NCBI RefSeq assembly: GCF_003350375.1
Contig: NZ_QQAR01000012.1
Location: forward strand, 80,980-144,979
Length of the DNA: 64,000 nt
Source of the DNA: Flavobacterium sp. AG291
GTDB taxonomy: Bacteria > Bacteroidota > Bacteroidia > Flavobacteriales > Flavobacteriaceae
Direction: 5' to 3'
Both the position numbers and the translations under genes were made by a program. The notes beneath the pieces were generated by a model, which was given only the letters and a program-made list of their open reading frames with translations, was not told the origin of the DNA and did no database searches. This document shows positions 7,279 to 15,345 of this stretch, piece after piece; positions within the stretch are counted from its first letter, which is position 1, and every line of letters begins with the position of its first letter.

Positions 7279-10200
7279 TTGGAAGCAAAAAATGTTATTT
7301 ATTCCAAGCTGGAAGCCTTCATCAGGAAGTATTATACCAACGAACTTTTACGTGGAACAATACTTTTTGTAGGGCTGGGGCTGCTGTATTTTATTTTCAC
7401 GCTGCTGGTAGAATATTTTTTATGGTTGCCACAGGGTGGACGTACTGTTTTGTTCTGGATGTTTGTAGTGGTAGAGATTTTCCTGTTGTTCAGGTTTATC
7501 CTTTTTCCAACTTTTAAACTTTTCAAATTACAAAAGGGTATTGATTATACTCAGGCATCAGATATCATTGGGAAACATTTTTCTGAAATAAATGACAAGC
7601 TTACCAATTTCCTTCAGTTGTCTTCTCAACAGGAACAATCAGAATTGCTGATTGCATCTATTGAGCAAAAAGCAAATAACCTGCAGCCGGTTCCTTTTGG
7701 AAATGCAATCAATTTCAGAAAGAATGTAAAGTACATTCCGTATGCTGCAATTCCGTTGTTACTGATTTTATTTTTCATGATCAGTGGAAACTCAAAAGTT
7801 ATTACTCAAAGTTTTGACAGGGTAATGCATTACGGAAAACATTTTGCACCTCCGGCTCCTTTTGAATTTGTGATTGTTAATAATGCACTGACTGCGCAAC
7901 AGGATACTGACTTTTTGCTACAGGTAAAAACTCGGGGAAATGTTGTTCCAGAAAACGCCATGATTTCTATTGGCGAAGAAAGTTATTATCTTGAAAATGT
8001 TAAGCCGGGAGTATTTCAATATCGTTTTGAGAGGCCTTCAAAAAATATTGAATTTGAACTTAAAGCCAATGATGTTATTTCACAGCCTTATGAGCTGAAT
8101 GTTGTAGCAGTTCCTACCATTGCTAATTTTGAAATGGTACTTAACTTCCCATCTTATCTTGGTAAAAAGTCTGAAACTGTTCAGGGAACCGGTAATGCTG
8201 TAGTTCCGGAAGGAACTAAAGTTACATGGAAAGTACAGGCTTTGGCTACTAACAATATCGAATGGAAAAGCCAGGGACAGTCTTCTGCCTTTGTAAATAG
8301 TGAAAACACCTTTGCATTATCTAAAATTATAATGCATAATACAGAATATCAGATACTTACTTCAAATAATAAGGTAAAAAACCACGAAAAACTGCAATAT
8401 CAGATTACAACCATCAAAGATCAGTATCCAACCATCACTGTTGGTGCTGCACCGGACAGTTTAAAGCTGGACAGAGAAGTGGTTTTAGGTCAGGTATCTG
8501 ATGATTATGGTTTGACAAAACTTCAGATTGTTTATTACCCACAGGATAATCCTGATGCTGCCAAACGTGGAACACTACCTGTTAAGAAGGATGTTTACGA
8601 TCGTTTTGTATATACATTCCCTAACGGACTTACGCTTAAAGAAGGTGTGCGTTATGAATACTACTTTGAGGTTTTTGATAATGACGCTGTCAATAATTAC
8701 AAGTCGGCGAAGTCTTCTGTTTTCTCTCACAAAGAACTTACGCAGGAAGAGAAACGTGAGGAAGCTCTTCAGGAACAAAACAGCAACATCAACAGTCTTG
8801 AAAAATCAATCAAAAATCAGGACAAACAATTGAGCGAACTCGACAAGCTTCAGAAGATGGGTAAGGAGAAAGACAACATGGATTTCAAAGACCAGAAGAA
8901 GATTCAGGATTTCATCAACCGCCAGCAACAGCAGGATGAAATGATGAAAGAATTTTCTAAAAAGCTTGAGCAGAATTTAGAAAAATTCAATCCGGACAAA
9001 AAGGATGAGTTTAAAGAAGAACTGATGAAACGTCTTGAAAAGAATGAAAAAGAAGCAGAAAAAAATCAGAAACTTTTAGAACAGTTAAAGGAACTTACCA
9101 ATAAATTACAAAAAGAAGAACTGTTTGACAAGGTAGATCAACTTAAGAAAAACAGCAAAGATCAGACTAAAAATCTTGAGCAATTGGTAGAACTTACCAA
9201 GCGTTTTTATGTAGAAAAGAAAGCCGAACAACTTGCTGATAAGTTAAAAGAGCTTGGTGATAAACAGGAAAAACTTGCAGACAGCGATAAGAATTCTGCG
9301 GATAAACAGGAAGAAATTCAAAAAGAATTCGACCAGATTCAGGAGGAACTTCGTGAACTTGAAAAACAAAACGAAGAACTAAAAAAACCTATGGATATAC
9401 CTACTGATAAAAATGAGGAAAAGAATGTTGAAGAGGATATGCAGAAGGCATCTGATGAATTGAAAAAAGATCAGAAGGACAGTAAGCAAAAAGCAAAACC
9501 AAAACAAAAATCCGCTGCTCAAAAGATGAAACAAATGGGTGGTCAGATGATGCAGATGATGGCAGGTGGAGAGCAGGAACAACTGGAAGAAGATGTAAAA
9601 ATGCTTCGTCAGATTCTCGATAATCTATTAGCTTATTCATTCTCTCAGGAGGATGTTATGGGTAAGTTTAAAGGCAGTACTACGCATTCGTCTTCGTTCA
9701 GCAAAAACCTGAAGAAACAACAGGATCTTAAGCAACAGTTCAGACATGTTGACGATAGTATCTTTGCTATGTCATTACGCAATCCTAAGATTACCGAAAA
9801 GATTACTGCAGAGGTAGGGAATGTTCATTATTACATTGACAAAGCTATTGCTGATCTTGCCGATAATATGGTTCCGCGTGGTGTATCTAGCCAGCAATAT
9901 GCTGTAACTTCTGCCAACAAATTAGCAGATTTTTTAAGTGATGCACTTAACAATATGCAGATGGAAATGCAGGGCTCAGGCATGGGTAAATCCAAACCGG
10001 GTAAATCGGGTAAAGGCGATATGCAACTTCCTGATATTATCCAGAAACAGGAAGGCCTATCCAAGAAAATGAAAGATGGCAAGGAGGGTAAAGACGGCAA
10101 AAAGGGTGAAGGAAAAGACGGGCAGCCTCAACCCGGAGGTCAGAAAAAAGGACAAGGCCAGGGTCAGGGTGAAGGTAAAAATGGCGATCAGGAAGGCGAT

Positions 10201-10605
10201 GCAGAGAAGCTTTTAGAGATATATAAAGAACAACAGCAGTTGCGTGAGTCGTTGCAAAAAGCTTTAGACAAACAAGGCATGGGAGGTAACGGTCAGAATG
10301 CGCTTCGTGAAATGAAAGAGATAGAAAAACAATTGTTGAGCAAAGGCTTTAAAGGTGATGCTGCTGAAAGAATGCAACGTTTAAAACATGAGCTTTTAAA
10401 ACTTGATAAGGCTGTTCAGCAACAGGGCGAAGAGAACAAACGTCAGTCGCAAACCAATAAAAAAGAATATAACAATAATGCTACTGCTATTCCGGCTGCT
10501 CTAAAAGATTATCTGAATAGTGTAGAGATATTAAACAGACAAAGCTTACCTTTGCGCCCAAATTTTAATCAAAAGGTTCAAACCTATTTTAGAAAAGATG
10601 ATTAG
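7279..10605 (+). CDS. DUF4175 membrane protein with long coiled coil
   Basis: A very large protein (about 1108 residues from TTG 7279; the frame is open from 7210). From the chosen start, two membrane helices lie at about residues 27-47 and 56-78 and a third at about 160-178. A beta-rich extracytoplasmic region follows to about residue 490. A long Lys/Glu/Gln coiled coil (about 500-760) comes next, then Met/Gln- and Gly/Lys-rich low-complexity stretches (about 895-960) and a last helical segment. DUF4175 is common in Bacteroidota and Alphaproteobacteria; its function is not established. TTG 7279 (LEAKNVIYSKLE) is chosen because the protein character starts there; residues before it look like untranslated leader. 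The 3' end overlaps ybeY by 8 bases, so the two are likely cotranscribed. Confidence 0.8.
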   Translation: MEAKNVIYSKLEAFIRKYYTNELLRGTILFVGLGLLYFIFTLLVEYFLWLPQGGRTVLFWMFVVVEIFLLFRFILFPTFKLFKLQKGIDYTQASDIIGKHFSEINDKLTNFLQLSSQQEQSELLIASIEQKANNLQPVPFGNAINFRKNVKYIPYAAIPLLLILFFMISGNSKVITQSFDRVMHYGKHFAPPAPFEFVIVNNALTAQQDTDFLLQVKTRGNVVPENAMISIGEESYYLENVKPGVFQYRFERPSKNIEFELKANDVISQPYELNVVAVPTIANFEMVLNFPSYLGKKSETVQGTGNAVVPEGTKVTWKVQALATNNIEWKSQGQSSAFVNSENTFALSKIIMHNTEYQILTSNNKVKNHEKLQYQITTIKDQYPTITVGAAPDSLKLDREVVLGQVSDDYGLTKLQIVYYPQDNPDAAKRGTLPVKKDVYDRFVYTFPNGLTLKEGVRYEYYFEVFDNDAVNNYKSAKSSVFSHKELTQEEKREEALQEQNSNINSLEKSIKNQDKQLSELDKLQKMGKEKDNMDFKDQKKIQDFINRQQQQDEMMKEFSKKLEQNLEKFNPDKKDEFKEELMKRLEKNEKEAEKNQKLLEQLKELTNKLQKEELFDKVDQLKKNSKDQTKNLEQLVELTKRFYVEKKAEQLADKLKELGDKQEKLADSDKNSADKQEEIQKEFDQIQEELRELEKQNEELKKPMDIPTDKNEEKNVEEDMQKASDELKKDQKDSKQKAKPKQKSAAQKMKQMGGQMMQMMAGGEQEQLEEDVKMLRQILDNLLAYSFSQEDVMGKFKGSTTHSSSFSKNLKKQQDLKQQFRHVDDSIFAMSLRNPKITEKITAEVGNVHYYIDKAIADLADNMVPRGVSSQQYAVTSANKLADFLSDALNNMQMEMQGSGMGKSKPGKSGKGDMQLPDIIQKQEGLSKKMKDGKEGKDGKKGEGKDGQPQPGGQKKGQGQGQGEGKNGDQEGDAEKLLEIYKEQQQLRESLQKALDKQGMGGNGQNALREMKEIEKQLLSKGFKGDAAERMQRLKHELLKLDKAVQQQGEENKRQSQTNKKEYNNNATAIPAALKDYLNSVEILNRQSLPLRPNFNQKVQTYFRKDD

Positions 10606-11017
10606 TTTTAATTACGAGACCGATTTTGAGCTTCAGGACGAAGCCAGATATGAAGAGTGGATTTCTGAGGTTATAGAATCAGAAGATAAAACTGAAGGTG
10701 AAATCAATTACATATTCTGTGATGATGAATACCTTTTACAAAAAAACATAGAGTTCTTGGATCACGATACGCTTACTGATATTATCAGTTTTGACTATAC
10801 AATGGGTAATCTTATAAGCGGGGATATATTTATTTCTGTAGAACGTGTTAAGGATAATGCCGCTGATTTTAATGTTTCTTTTGATGATGAATTGCGTAGG
10901 GTTATGGCTCATGGTGTTCTTCATTATTGTGGTTACAAAGATAAATCGGATCAAGATTCTAAGGTTATGCGCTCTAAGGAAGATGAGAAAATGAAGCTGT
11001 TCCACGTGGAACAGTAG
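10598..11017 (+). CDS. ybeY: Endoribonuclease YbeY (16S rRNA maturation)
   Basis: 139 residues, UPF0054/YbeY family: a zinc-dependent single-strand endoribonuclease needed for 16S rRNA 3'-end maturation and ribosome quality control. The metal site motif is HGVLHYCGYKD, with His105 and His109. The usual third ligand (His in HGxLHxxGYDH) is replaced by Asp115, a variation I believe is usual in Bacteroidota. The central DVISF-like strand (DIISFDYTMGNLISGDIFIS) is also present. It overlaps the DUF4175 gene by 8 bases. Its last codons (KLFHVEQ) are encoded by the first parS-like palindrome. Confidence 0.92.
   Translation: MISFNYETDFELQDEARYEEWISEVIESEDKTEGEINYIFCDDEYLLQKNIEFLDHDTLTDIISFDYTMGNLISGDIFISVERVKDNAADFNVSFDDELRRVMAHGVLHYCGYKDKSDQDSKVMRSKEDEKMKLFHVEQ
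10998..11013. repeat. parS-like palindrome 1 (perfect 16-mer)
   Basis: TGTTCCACGTGGAACA, a perfect 16-base palindrome that differs from the Bacillus parS TGTTCCACGTGAAACA at one base. It lies inside the 3' end of ybeY. Confidence 0.75.
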
Positions 11018-11039
11018 ATTAAACATTAATTTTTCGTTA

Positions 11040-11055
11040 CGTTCCACGTGGAACG
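11040..11055. repeat. parS-like palindrome 2
   Basis: CGTTCCACGTGGAACG: the same 14-base core GTTCCACGTGGAAC as site 1 with C/G outer bases, in the ybeY-mnmG gap. Confidence 0.75.
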
Positions 11056-11083
11056 TTTCGACTTTAAAGCCGAAAGTTTTGAA

Positions 11084-11099
11084 CGTTCCACGTGGAACG
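11084..11099. repeat. parS-like palindrome 3
   Basis: CGTTCCACGTGGAACG, identical to site 2, starting 44 bases after it. Confidence 0.75.
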
Positions 11100-11135
11100 T
11101 ACTGCTTGGCGAAATTTTTTTTCAGCAATTTTTAG

Positions 11136-11151
11136 CGTTCCACGTGGAACA
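11136..11151. repeat. parS-like palindrome 4
   Basis: CGTTCCACGTGGAACA, 12 bases before the mnmG ATG and immediately upstream of its AAAGGAGAA ribosome binding site. Confidence 0.75.
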
Positions 11152-11163
11152 AAGGAGAATAAA

Positions 11164-13035
11164 ATGTTTAACGAAGTATATGATGTAATTGTTGTGGGCG
11201 CAGGGCACGCCGGTTCTGAAGCCGCTGCTGCTGCTGCAAACATGGGTAGCAAAACTCTCCTTGTAACAATGAGTCTGCAAAACATAGCGCAGATGTCGTG
11301 CAATCCTGCCATGGGTGGAATTGCCAAAGGACAGATTGTGCGTGAGATTGATGCCCTTGGGGGGTATTCAGGAATTGTCTCTGATAAGACGGCAATTCAG
11401 TTCAGGATGCTGAACAAATCAAAGGGTCCTGCAATGTGGAGTCCGCGTGTGCAAAGCGACAGAATGCGCTTTGCTGAAGAATGGAGACTGATGCTGGAGC
11501 GTACTCCGAATCTTGATTTTTATCAGGAAATGGTTTCCGGTGTAGTAATTGAAGATGGGAAGATAAAAGGAATCAGAACATCACTTGGGATCGAAATCAA
11601 AGCTAAAACGGTTGTGCTGACAAACGGAACTTTCCTGAACGGATTGATTCATATTGGGGAGAAACAGTTTGGTGGAGGTAGGGCAGGTGAGAGTGCTGCT
11701 TACGGTATTACGGAGGATTTAGTTCGTGCCGGTTTTGACTCTGGTAGAATGAAGACAGGAACGCCACCACGTGTGGATGGTCGCTCACTGGATTATTCAA
11801 AAATGATAGAACAACCCGGAGATGAAAATCCTGATAAGTTTTCTTATTCTGATGTAACCAGGCCACTGGTACATCAGCGTTCTTGCCATATGACGTACAC
11901 CTCAGAACTTGTTCATGATTTACTTCGTGAAGGTTTTGACCGTTCGCCAATGTTCAATGGACGTATTCAAAGTTTGGGGCCAAGATATTGCCCTTCTATT
12001 GAAGATAAAATTAACCGTTTCGCGGATAAAGATCGTCACCAGCTTTTTGTTGAGCCTGAGGGATGGGATACTGTTGAAGTGTATGTAAACGGATTTTCAA
12101 CTTCGCTTCCGGAGGATGTTCAGTTTAAAGCTTTGCGTTCTGTTGCCGGTTTTGAGAATGTCAAATTCTTCCGTCCGGGATATGCTATCGAATATGATTA
12201 TTTCCCGCCAACACAGTTAAAACATACGTTGGAAACAAAGCTGGTTGAAGGATTGTTTTTTGCAGGACAGATTAACGGAACTACAGGCTATGAAGAGGCA
12301 GCTGCCCAGGGATTGATGGCCGGTATTAATGCTGCGCTTAAAGTGCAGGAAAAAGATCCTTTTATATTAAAGCGTAATGAAGCTTATATTGGGGTGCTTG
12401 TTGATGACCTTATCACTAAGGGAACGGAAGAACCATACCGTATGTTTACATCGCGTGCGGAATACAGAACGTTACTTCGTCAGGATAATGCTGATTTCAG
12501 GCTTACGCCTTTGTCGTATGAAATAGGCTTAGCTAAAGAAGACCGTTTGCGAAGAATGGAGAAGAAACGTGACGAGTCGGAAGCGTTTGTGAATTTCTTT
12601 AAAGAGACCAGTGTCTCTGTTGGAGAAGCAAATCCTATCCTTGAAGCAAAAGGTTCTTCTCCGATGGTGCAGCCGGATAAGATGTTTAAGGTCTTCTCGC
12701 GTCCGCAACTAGAGCTTGAAGATATTCTAAAGTTTGAAAAAGTTCAGGAATACATCAAAGAGAATAATCTGGACAGGGAAGTTGTTGAACAAGCCGAAAT
12801 TCAGGTTAAATATTCCGGGTATATCGAAAAAGAAAAAAATAATGCTGATAAGCTTAACCGACTTGAAGATTTAAGAATACCCGATAATTTTGATTACGAC
12901 AAGATCAAATCACTTTCGTATGAAGCGAAAGAAAAAATGAAAAAAATCAGGCCCGTTACTATTTCGCAGGCATCTCGCATTAGCGGTGTGTCTCCGAGTG
13001 ATATTTCGGTGCTTTTAATACATATGGGACGATAA
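11164..13035 (+). CDS. mnmG: tRNA uridine-5-carboxymethylaminomethyl modification enzyme MnmG
   Basis: 623 residues, full length for MnmG (GidA). With MnmE it installs the cmnm5 group on the wobble uridine of several tRNAs, using FAD. The N-terminal FAD-binding motif is DVIVVGAGHAGSEAA. Family signatures MSCNPAMGGIAKGQ and GTFLNGLIHIGEKQFGGGRAGE are intact, as is the FTSRAEYRTLLRQDNAD segment; a helical C-terminal domain ends the protein. ATG 11164 is chosen because the family begins at this MFNEVYDVIVVG region and AAAGGAGAA (11151-11159) is a good Shine-Dalgarno. The longer frame from 11092 would translate parS site 4. In many bacteria this gene is near the replication origin, which fits the parS-like sites around it. 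Confidence 0.96.
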   Translation: MFNEVYDVIVVGAGHAGSEAAAAAANMGSKTLLVTMSLQNIAQMSCNPAMGGIAKGQIVREIDALGGYSGIVSDKTAIQFRMLNKSKGPAMWSPRVQSDRMRFAEEWRLMLERTPNLDFYQEMVSGVVIEDGKIKGIRTSLGIEIKAKTVVLTNGTFLNGLIHIGEKQFGGGRAGESAAYGITEDLVRAGFDSGRMKTGTPPRVDGRSLDYSKMIEQPGDENPDKFSYSDVTRPLVHQRSCHMTYTSELVHDLLREGFDRSPMFNGRIQSLGPRYCPSIEDKINRFADKDRHQLFVEPEGWDTVEVYVNGFSTSLPEDVQFKALRSVAGFENVKFFRPGYAIEYDYFPPTQLKHTLETKLVEGLFFAGQINGTTGYEEAAAQGLMAGINAALKVQEKDPFILKRNEAYIGVLVDDLITKGTEEPYRMFTSRAEYRTLLRQDNADFRLTPLSYEIGLAKEDRLRRMEKKRDESEAFVNFFKETSVSVGEANPILEAKGSSPMVQPDKMFKVFSRPQLELEDILKFEKVQEYIKENNLDREVVEQAEIQVKYSGYIEKEKNNADKLNRLEDLRIPDNFDYDKIKSLSYEAKEKMKKIRPVTISQASRISGVSPSDISVLLIHMGR

Positions 13036-13041
13036 TGAGAA

Positions 13042-13057
13042 TGTTTCACGTGGAACG
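13042..13057. repeat. parS-like site 5 (imperfect)
   Basis: TGTTTCACGTGGAACG: one half matches the classical TGTTTCAC arm, the other the GTGGAAC arm of sites 1-4. It lies 6 bases after the mnmG stop. Confidence 0.7.
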
Positions 13058-13062
13058 ATATA

Positions 13063-13090
13063 AAAAACCCTTTTTAATGAAAGGGTTTTT
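13063..13090 (+). terminator. Terminator-like hairpin whose loop holds the next start codon
   Basis: AAAAACCCTTT (13063-13073) is a perfect complement of AAAGGGTTTTT (13080-13090). The loop TTAATG contains the ATG (13077-13079) of the downstream lipoprotein. It can end mnmG transcription and, in a read-through mRNA, could mask or present that start. Confidence 0.65.
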
Positions 13091-13559
13091 CTTGTTTTTG
13101 GTTTTTGCCCTTGCAACTGGATGTATTACACCAAGACATACCGTAGAAGTAGGTGATTATTTGCTTTTAGAAAATGGAAAGCAAATTTTAGGTCAAGAAA
13201 AGGGGCTTACTTGCTTCTTTTTTGAAAATGATCAGAAAAAAATGCCTTTTCGGGAATTTTTGGTGATAAAATATGGTTTAGGCTATACTGAAGACATTTC
13301 GTATAATGTAGATATCGAAGGGACACGATTTAAAGTGTTTTTGTATACAGACGACGAATTGGTTAAATATTACGATCTGACACAATTTATGGTGAGTAAT
13401 ATCGAAACTGAGCCTAACCGAATTGGTTCCAGTACTAATTTTTTAGGAATGTCGGTTATTGACAAGAATAATCAGGATTGCCTTGCAGATAATTCGCTTT
13501 ACCAAAAGATTGTTATAAATTACCTGAGAGAGTTAAAATACCAATACTACAATTATTAA
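13077..13559 (+). CDS. Uncharacterised lipoprotein
   Basis: About 160 residues. A short signal peptide (MKGFFLFLVFALATGC) ends in a lipobox with the lipidated Cys at residue 15, so the protein should be membrane anchored. The rest is mixed alpha/beta without a motif I recognise. The frame is open from 13035, but that start would translate the parS-like site (MRMFHVERYKK) ahead of the signal peptide, so ATG 13077 is preferred. It shares one base with the following methyltransferase start (TAATG), which implies coupled translation. Confidence 0.6.
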   Translation: MKGFFLFLVFALATGCITPRHTVEVGDYLLLENGKQILGQEKGLTCFFFENDQKKMPFREFLVIKYGLGYTEDISYNVDIEGTRFKVFLYTDDELVKYYDLTQFMVSNIETEPNRIGSSTNFLGMSVIDKNNQDCLADNSLYQKIVINYLRELKYQYYNY

Positions 13560-14413
13560 TGGATTTTTCAAAACACAACGTTTACATTACCGTTCAGGAT
13601 TATTCTGTTTCAGGAGAAAAATTTGAGCTTTTACTGGATGAGGAATACCAATTGCTCAAAACATACCCGCAACCCGCTCCTGAAAAATTAGGGAGCTATT
13701 ATGAAAGTGATGATTATATCTCGCATACGGATGGAAAGCGTACCTTGTTCGAAAAACTTTACCACACCGTAAAACAGAAAGCTTTACGCGATAAAATCAG
13801 TTTATTGGAACAATTTCAGCCAAAAAAAGGAAAATTACTTGATATTGGAGCAGGGACCGGAGATTTTTTGGTTGTAGGTTCTAAAAACGGATGGGATGTA
13901 ACCGGTTTAGAACCCAGTAGTAAAGCAAAGGCCATTGCCGAGGCTAAAGGAGTAAAGTTTGCTAATGTACTTGCTGATATTCCGGATCATTCAGTTGATG
14001 CAGTTACCATGTGGCATGTGTTAGAACACGTGCCCGATGTTGAAGCACAAATTTCAGAGTTAAAGAGAATTCTTAAACCTGACGGTGTTTTGATAATTGC
14101 CGTTCCAAATTTTAATTCGTTTGATGCGAAATATTACGGACAATTTTGGGCTGCTTATGATGTGCCGAGACACCTCTGGCATTTTTCAAAAAAATCTATT
14201 AAATTACTTTTTAGAAAACAGGGGATGGAACTGGTAAAAATTTTACCGATGAAATTTGACAGTTTTTATGTGAGCCTTTTGTCGGAAAAATACAAAACCG
14301 GAAAAATGAGTTTTGTCAAAGGTTTTTGGATCGGATTACGCTCAAATTTGAAAGCGAAACAAAATTTTGAGTATTCTTCGCATATTTACGTTCTAAAAAC
14401 GATTAAAAATTAA
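13559..14413 (+). CDS. Class I SAM-dependent methyltransferase
   Basis: 284 residues. The Rossmann-fold methyltransferase core spans about residues 85-200: motif I is LLDIGAGTGDFL, the acidic residue of motif II is in VTGLEPSS, and the post-motifs are MWHVLEHVPD and LKPDGVLIIAVPN (type 11/23 family). The N-terminal 80 residues (QDYSVSGEKFELLLDEEYQLLKTYPQP) resemble the family in which a degraded zinc-ribbon-like segment precedes the core, as in envelope or glycan methyltransferases. The substrate cannot be read from sequence. It starts on the stop codon of the lipoprotein gene. Confidence 0.8.
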   Translation: MDFSKHNVYITVQDYSVSGEKFELLLDEEYQLLKTYPQPAPEKLGSYYESDDYISHTDGKRTLFEKLYHTVKQKALRDKISLLEQFQPKKGKLLDIGAGTGDFLVVGSKNGWDVTGLEPSSKAKAIAEAKGVKFANVLADIPDHSVDAVTMWHVLEHVPDVEAQISELKRILKPDGVLIIAVPNFNSFDAKYYGQFWAAYDVPRHLWHFSKKSIKLLFRKQGMELVKILPMKFDSFYVSLLSEKYKTGKMSFVKGFWIGLRSNLKAKQNFEYSSHIYVLKTIKN

Positions 14414-14651
14414 AATAAAGCGTCAGATTTGACGATTTACAGGCTTAATATGGCTTTGGGTTAGCAATTTTCAAACGTTCGGGAGAAGGCTTTATTTAAA
14501 GCCGGTTTTGATTGAAGATTCTTATAGGCTCCGTTTAAATCTATAAATTCTTCTTATACATTAAAAAAATGCTAAAAATCCTCTTTTTTTGGAACTTGGC
14601 AACTAATTATTACTTTTACGAAAATTTTTAAAATAACACTTAAATCATAAA

Positions 14652-15239
14652 ATGAAAAAATCACTTTTGATATTCGGTTTTGCCCTTGCGGTAATTTCAT
14701 GTAACAAAGATGCAGGTACGGCAAGTACAGGTTTAAAAACGGCTTATGTAGATACCAACAAAATTGTTCAGGATCTTGAAGAATTTAAAGAGCTGGAGTC
14801 GCAAAGCAATACCAAAAGAGAAGTGATGGCTCAGGAACTACAGTCTAAGGCGCATCAGTTTGACCTTGATCGTGCTAGTTTTGCAGAAGAAGCAAGAGCT
14901 AAAGGAATGCAATGGGCTCAATTAAAGCAACAAGAGCTTCAGAAAAGAGGCCAGGAACTTCAAATTTCTCAGGAAGCGATGCTTAAGCAGCTTCAGGATG
15001 AATTTGGACCTAAAAATGACAGTTTAATCAGCAAAATCAAGAAATTTGTGGCTGATTATGGTAAGAAAAACGGTTATGATTATATCTACGGTACAGGTGA
15101 TGTTGTAAGCATTATGTATGCTAAAGAAGGTTTCGATATCACGGATAAAATCACTAAAGAGCTGAACGACAAATTTAAAGGCGGTGCTAAAAAAGAAGAA
15201 GCTCCGAAAACTGAAGAAAAGAAAGAAGAGAAAAAATAA
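14652..15239 (+). CDS. OmpH/Skp-family periplasmic chaperone-like protein with lipobox
   Basis: 195 residues of the OmpH (Skp) family: after a short strand (LKTAYVDTNKIVQDLEEF) a long Gln/Glu/Lys helical hairpin forms the tentacles (about residues 35-125). The C-terminal strand region follows (DYGKKNGYDYIYGTGDVVSIMYA, FDITDKITKELN), then a Lys/Glu tail. Skp binds unfolded outer-membrane proteins in the periplasm. Unlike classical Skp, the signal peptide ends in VISC with Cys at residue 17 followed by Asn-Lys-Asp, so this copy is probably a lipoprotein. It has its own terminator and no BamA gene nearby. Confidence 0.82.
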   Translation: MKKSLLIFGFALAVISCNKDAGTASTGLKTAYVDTNKIVQDLEEFKELESQSNTKREVMAQELQSKAHQFDLDRASFAEEARAKGMQWAQLKQQELQKRGQELQISQEAMLKQLQDEFGPKNDSLISKIKKFVADYGKKNGYDYIYGTGDVVSIMYAKEGFDITDKITKELNDKFKGGAKKEEAPKTEEKKEEKK

Positions 15240-15257
15240 TCTTTTCTAAACGATATA

Positions 15258-15290
15258 AAAATGCCTCCGAAATTCCGGGGGCATTTTTTT
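15258..15290 (+). terminator. Terminator after the OmpH-like gene
   Basis: AAAATGCCTCCG (15258-15269) pairs with CGGGGGCATTTT (15276-15287), one G-T pair, followed by T residues. Confidence 0.82.
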
Positions 15291-15345
15291 TGGAATTAAT
15301 TCTGCTTAAAAATGCGTAATTTTCGCGCTTCAATTTACACGCCTC

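Noticed and set aside
7158..7517. 119-residue plus-strand frame at the start of the DUF4175 gene
   Set aside because: Lies in another frame over the DUF4175 N-terminus, has no domain character and ignores the membrane helices read in the main frame.
11092..11163. N-terminal extension of MnmG
   Set aside because: It would translate a parS-like palindrome, lacks family similarity, and a good Shine-Dalgarno precedes ATG 11164.
14414..14651. RNA gene in the gap before the OmpH-like gene
   Set aside because: Two small hairpins (CGTCA/TGACG at 14421-14434; GGCTTT/AAAGCC at 14488-14503) are present, but no tRNA or known RNA shape; a weak terminator for the methyltransferase is enough to explain them.
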